A stretch of 64,000 bases of DNA, from assembly GCF_040436345.1 (NCBI RefSeq), contig NC_133233.1:11551381-11615380 (forward strand), given 5' to 3'. Position numbers and translations under genes: made by a program. Source of the stretch: Pagrus major (Eukaryota; Chordata; Actinopteri; Spariformes; Sparidae). The notes beneath the pieces are model-generated. The model was not told the origin of the DNA. It saw only the letters and a list, made by a program, of their open reading frames with translations, and searched no databases. Shown here piece by piece: positions 61,485 through 64,000 of this stretch; position 1 is the first letter of the stretch; the number at the start of each line of letters is the position of its first letter.

Positions 61485-61910
61485 ATGAAACACATAATGC
61501 TTATGAGGGTAACTACCATATTGTTGTACTATGTATATTTGCAAGTCTTTAAATGCTTTAACGTCCAAATCTCCACGATTTTGGTATAATGTCTCATACA
61601 GGAAGCATGCTCGACAGTAGTACTGCATTGTTTTAAAACATAGAATCATGACCAACAATCATGCTGTAAACATGTTTAAATGGTGACATTTTTATATATA
61701 GAAATATATATAGCTCATATACATATATGTGTATATGCACATTTTTTTAAAAGCATGGTTAATTACTGCTATAACCACGGGCAATTCAGTTTTACTAGAG
61801 TGAGTTGGGCTGGTCTGTGATTCCCCCACATATTTGACAGCATGTAAATGTTGTTACAAATTTCTTATTAAGAAATAGAAACATTTTCCACTTTTATCAG
61901 GTTGGGATAC
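61485..61910. other. Spacer between tRNA-Cys and the 3' end of cda
   Basis: AT-rich with a TATATA-rich patch at about 61693-61738. No feature beyond this. Confidence 0.5.
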
Positions 61911-61916
61911 ATTCAG

Positions 61917-61922
61917 TTTATT
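61917..61922 (-). terminator. cda: Probable poly(A) signal of cda
   Basis: Minus-strand AATAAA about 300 bases past the cda stop codon, giving a 3' UTR of about 310-330 bases. Confidence 0.55.
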
Positions 61923-62220
61923 ATAAGAGTAGAACAATCCAATATAGTGTCAGATACAACTTTTGAAGGCACAAGCTTAAAATACATGATTGAGATAAAA
62001 AGTCAAGCAAACACAAGCAGAAGTTTCGAGTGAAATTAATCAATCAGATCCTTGTATCCCGTTTCCTGTTCATACACTTTCACATACACTGCTCTAACGC
62101 TCAAAAGTGGGTGTCACAAACATTTTACACGGGGTGGATAATAGTTCTAAGGGTGAAAATCTAACTGGGGAAAAGCAGACTGATGAATAAGACCACATGT
62201 GACAGTCATAATGAACTCGA

Positions 62221-63165
<945 letters not shown>

Positions 63166-63332
63166 TTCAGCTGCTTAGATTCAGTCCTATAAAAATCCAC
63201 ACACTCACTGTACAGTTTGCTCATGAAAACAAGCAAAAGCATTAACTTCCAATCAAATAGATACGTTATTGTAGAGCAGTAAAAATGTGTTTCGAGACAA
63301 AGACAGGTATAATTTAATAAACTTACACTGAC

Positions 63333-63455
63333 CTGTGCGGCTGTGAGAGGAGGGATGTCAGCTGTCGTCTCTTTGTGCTTTATGTTGAGATCCCGCGTCT
63401 TTAAGTAGCTCCTTTCCTCAACATTACCGTCCGTTTGCATGAGAGATTTGGCTAA
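63333..63455 (-). other. cda: Probable 5' non-coding exon of cda with an upstream ORF
   Basis: The minus-strand stretch ending CCGCACAG at 63333 is followed by GTCAGTGTAAG, a good donor. Possible acceptors before the cda start are TTTTTATAG (exon from 63186) or AAGCAG (exon from 63170). The exon holds an ATG at 63440-63438 that opens 36 codons up to the donor. Neither splice choice puts this ATG in frame with cda: with the first acceptor the frame stops at once (GAC TGA), with the second it overlaps the cda ATG and stops just after it. So it is an upstream ORF rather than an N-terminal extension. The 5' end of the exon is a guess. Confidence 0.45.
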
Positions 63456-64000
63456 CAGTCATGCAAAAGATTCAAATTTCCCTCGAAGCAAGTTCATCTC
63501 TTTTCTTTATTTTATTTAGACTACAATGACCCCCCAATCCAGGTCAAACATATACATAAACATACTTTAAACTGATATTTCAAATTTAAATTGAAGTGTC
63601 TTCCCTGTAATGGGTGAACAGTTCCAAGTGCTGACACGGCCATTAAGTGCAATTTAGTCTGCAGACATTGGGTACACGCTGTGACAGATGTCTGAAGCGT
63701 TTACATCTATTTTACCTACAACATTTAAGGACACAAGCCTTTTTTGAAAATCCATTTTGAATGCGCACACTGTCGCCTCTGCTCCAGTCTATGTATTTGG
63801 CTGACAAATAGGCAGAACATTCAAATGACGCCCTCTGATATTCAGAGGAACTGTTTGAAATGTAAATCAGCTCTGTGGCTGCAGCCAGATGTCTCCAGAT
63901 ATAACCAGCTTGATCTGGTCCAATGTCATATCGATTTCATTAGTTAGATTATAGATTTGTTTGACTTTGGGTCACAGAAGTTCATCTCACTCAAAGACGA
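63456..64000. other. Upstream flank of cda; no gene seen
   Basis: It should contain the cda promoter near 63450-63550, but no TATA box or clear factor site is convincing. Short open frames lack any recognisable domain. Confidence 0.45.

Overview
The window looks like nuclear DNA of a teleost fish, probably a percomorph. The evidence is split vertebrate genes with GT-AG introns, a vertebrate Y1-type RNA, long (TG)n and other microsatellites, LINE remnants of the kind common in fish, and many short inverted-repeat elements ending in TTAAAGG-type termini. Base composition is AT-rich, with no sign of bacterial organisation (no operons, no ribosome binding sites). Gene names rest on protein or RNA families recalled from knowledge; no search was run.

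Layout. Positions 1-12264 are one satellite array of 172-bp monomers (71 counted, one interrupted by a 100-N assembly gap). It runs off the left edge and decays at its right edge (12265-12526) into diverged monomers. From about 12.5 to 56 kb the window is almost free of recognisable genes. I see one probable 3'-terminal coding exon on the minus strand (13788-13888), whose gene I cannot name. The rest is intronic or intergenic DNA with MITE-like elements, microsatellites, a degenerate ~170-bp tandem repeat (16.4-17.2 kb), a LINE scrap (50.8 kb), a perfect 19-bp-arm hairpin (52.8 kb), and several AT-rich blocks with homeodomain/POU-type motifs that could be conserved regulatory elements.

The right end (56-63.5 kb) is gene-dense. 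A Y1-like RNA gene with a complete-looking type 3 Pol III promoter (Staf-type distal element, PSE, TATA) lies at 56787-56891. A 5'-truncated LINE with a premature stop follows (57.1-58.0 kb). Next is pomp (proteasome maturation protein, six coding exons, minus strand, 141 aa), then a tRNA-Cys(GCA) gene (61403-61474, plus strand), then cda (cytidine deaminase, four coding exons, minus strand, 150 aa). I rebuilt both proteins exon by exon with in-phase GT-AG junctions and lengths close to the human proteins.

These right-end genes are housekeeping neighbours rather than one pathway: POMP assembles 20S proteasomes, CDA salvages pyrimidines, Y RNA partners Ro60, and tRNA-Cys serves translation. 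I found no convincing new biological system. The items most worth a second look are the duplicated blocks inside the satellite, the orphan exon beside the satellite, the Y RNA gene with its promoter, and the hairpin at 52.8 kb.
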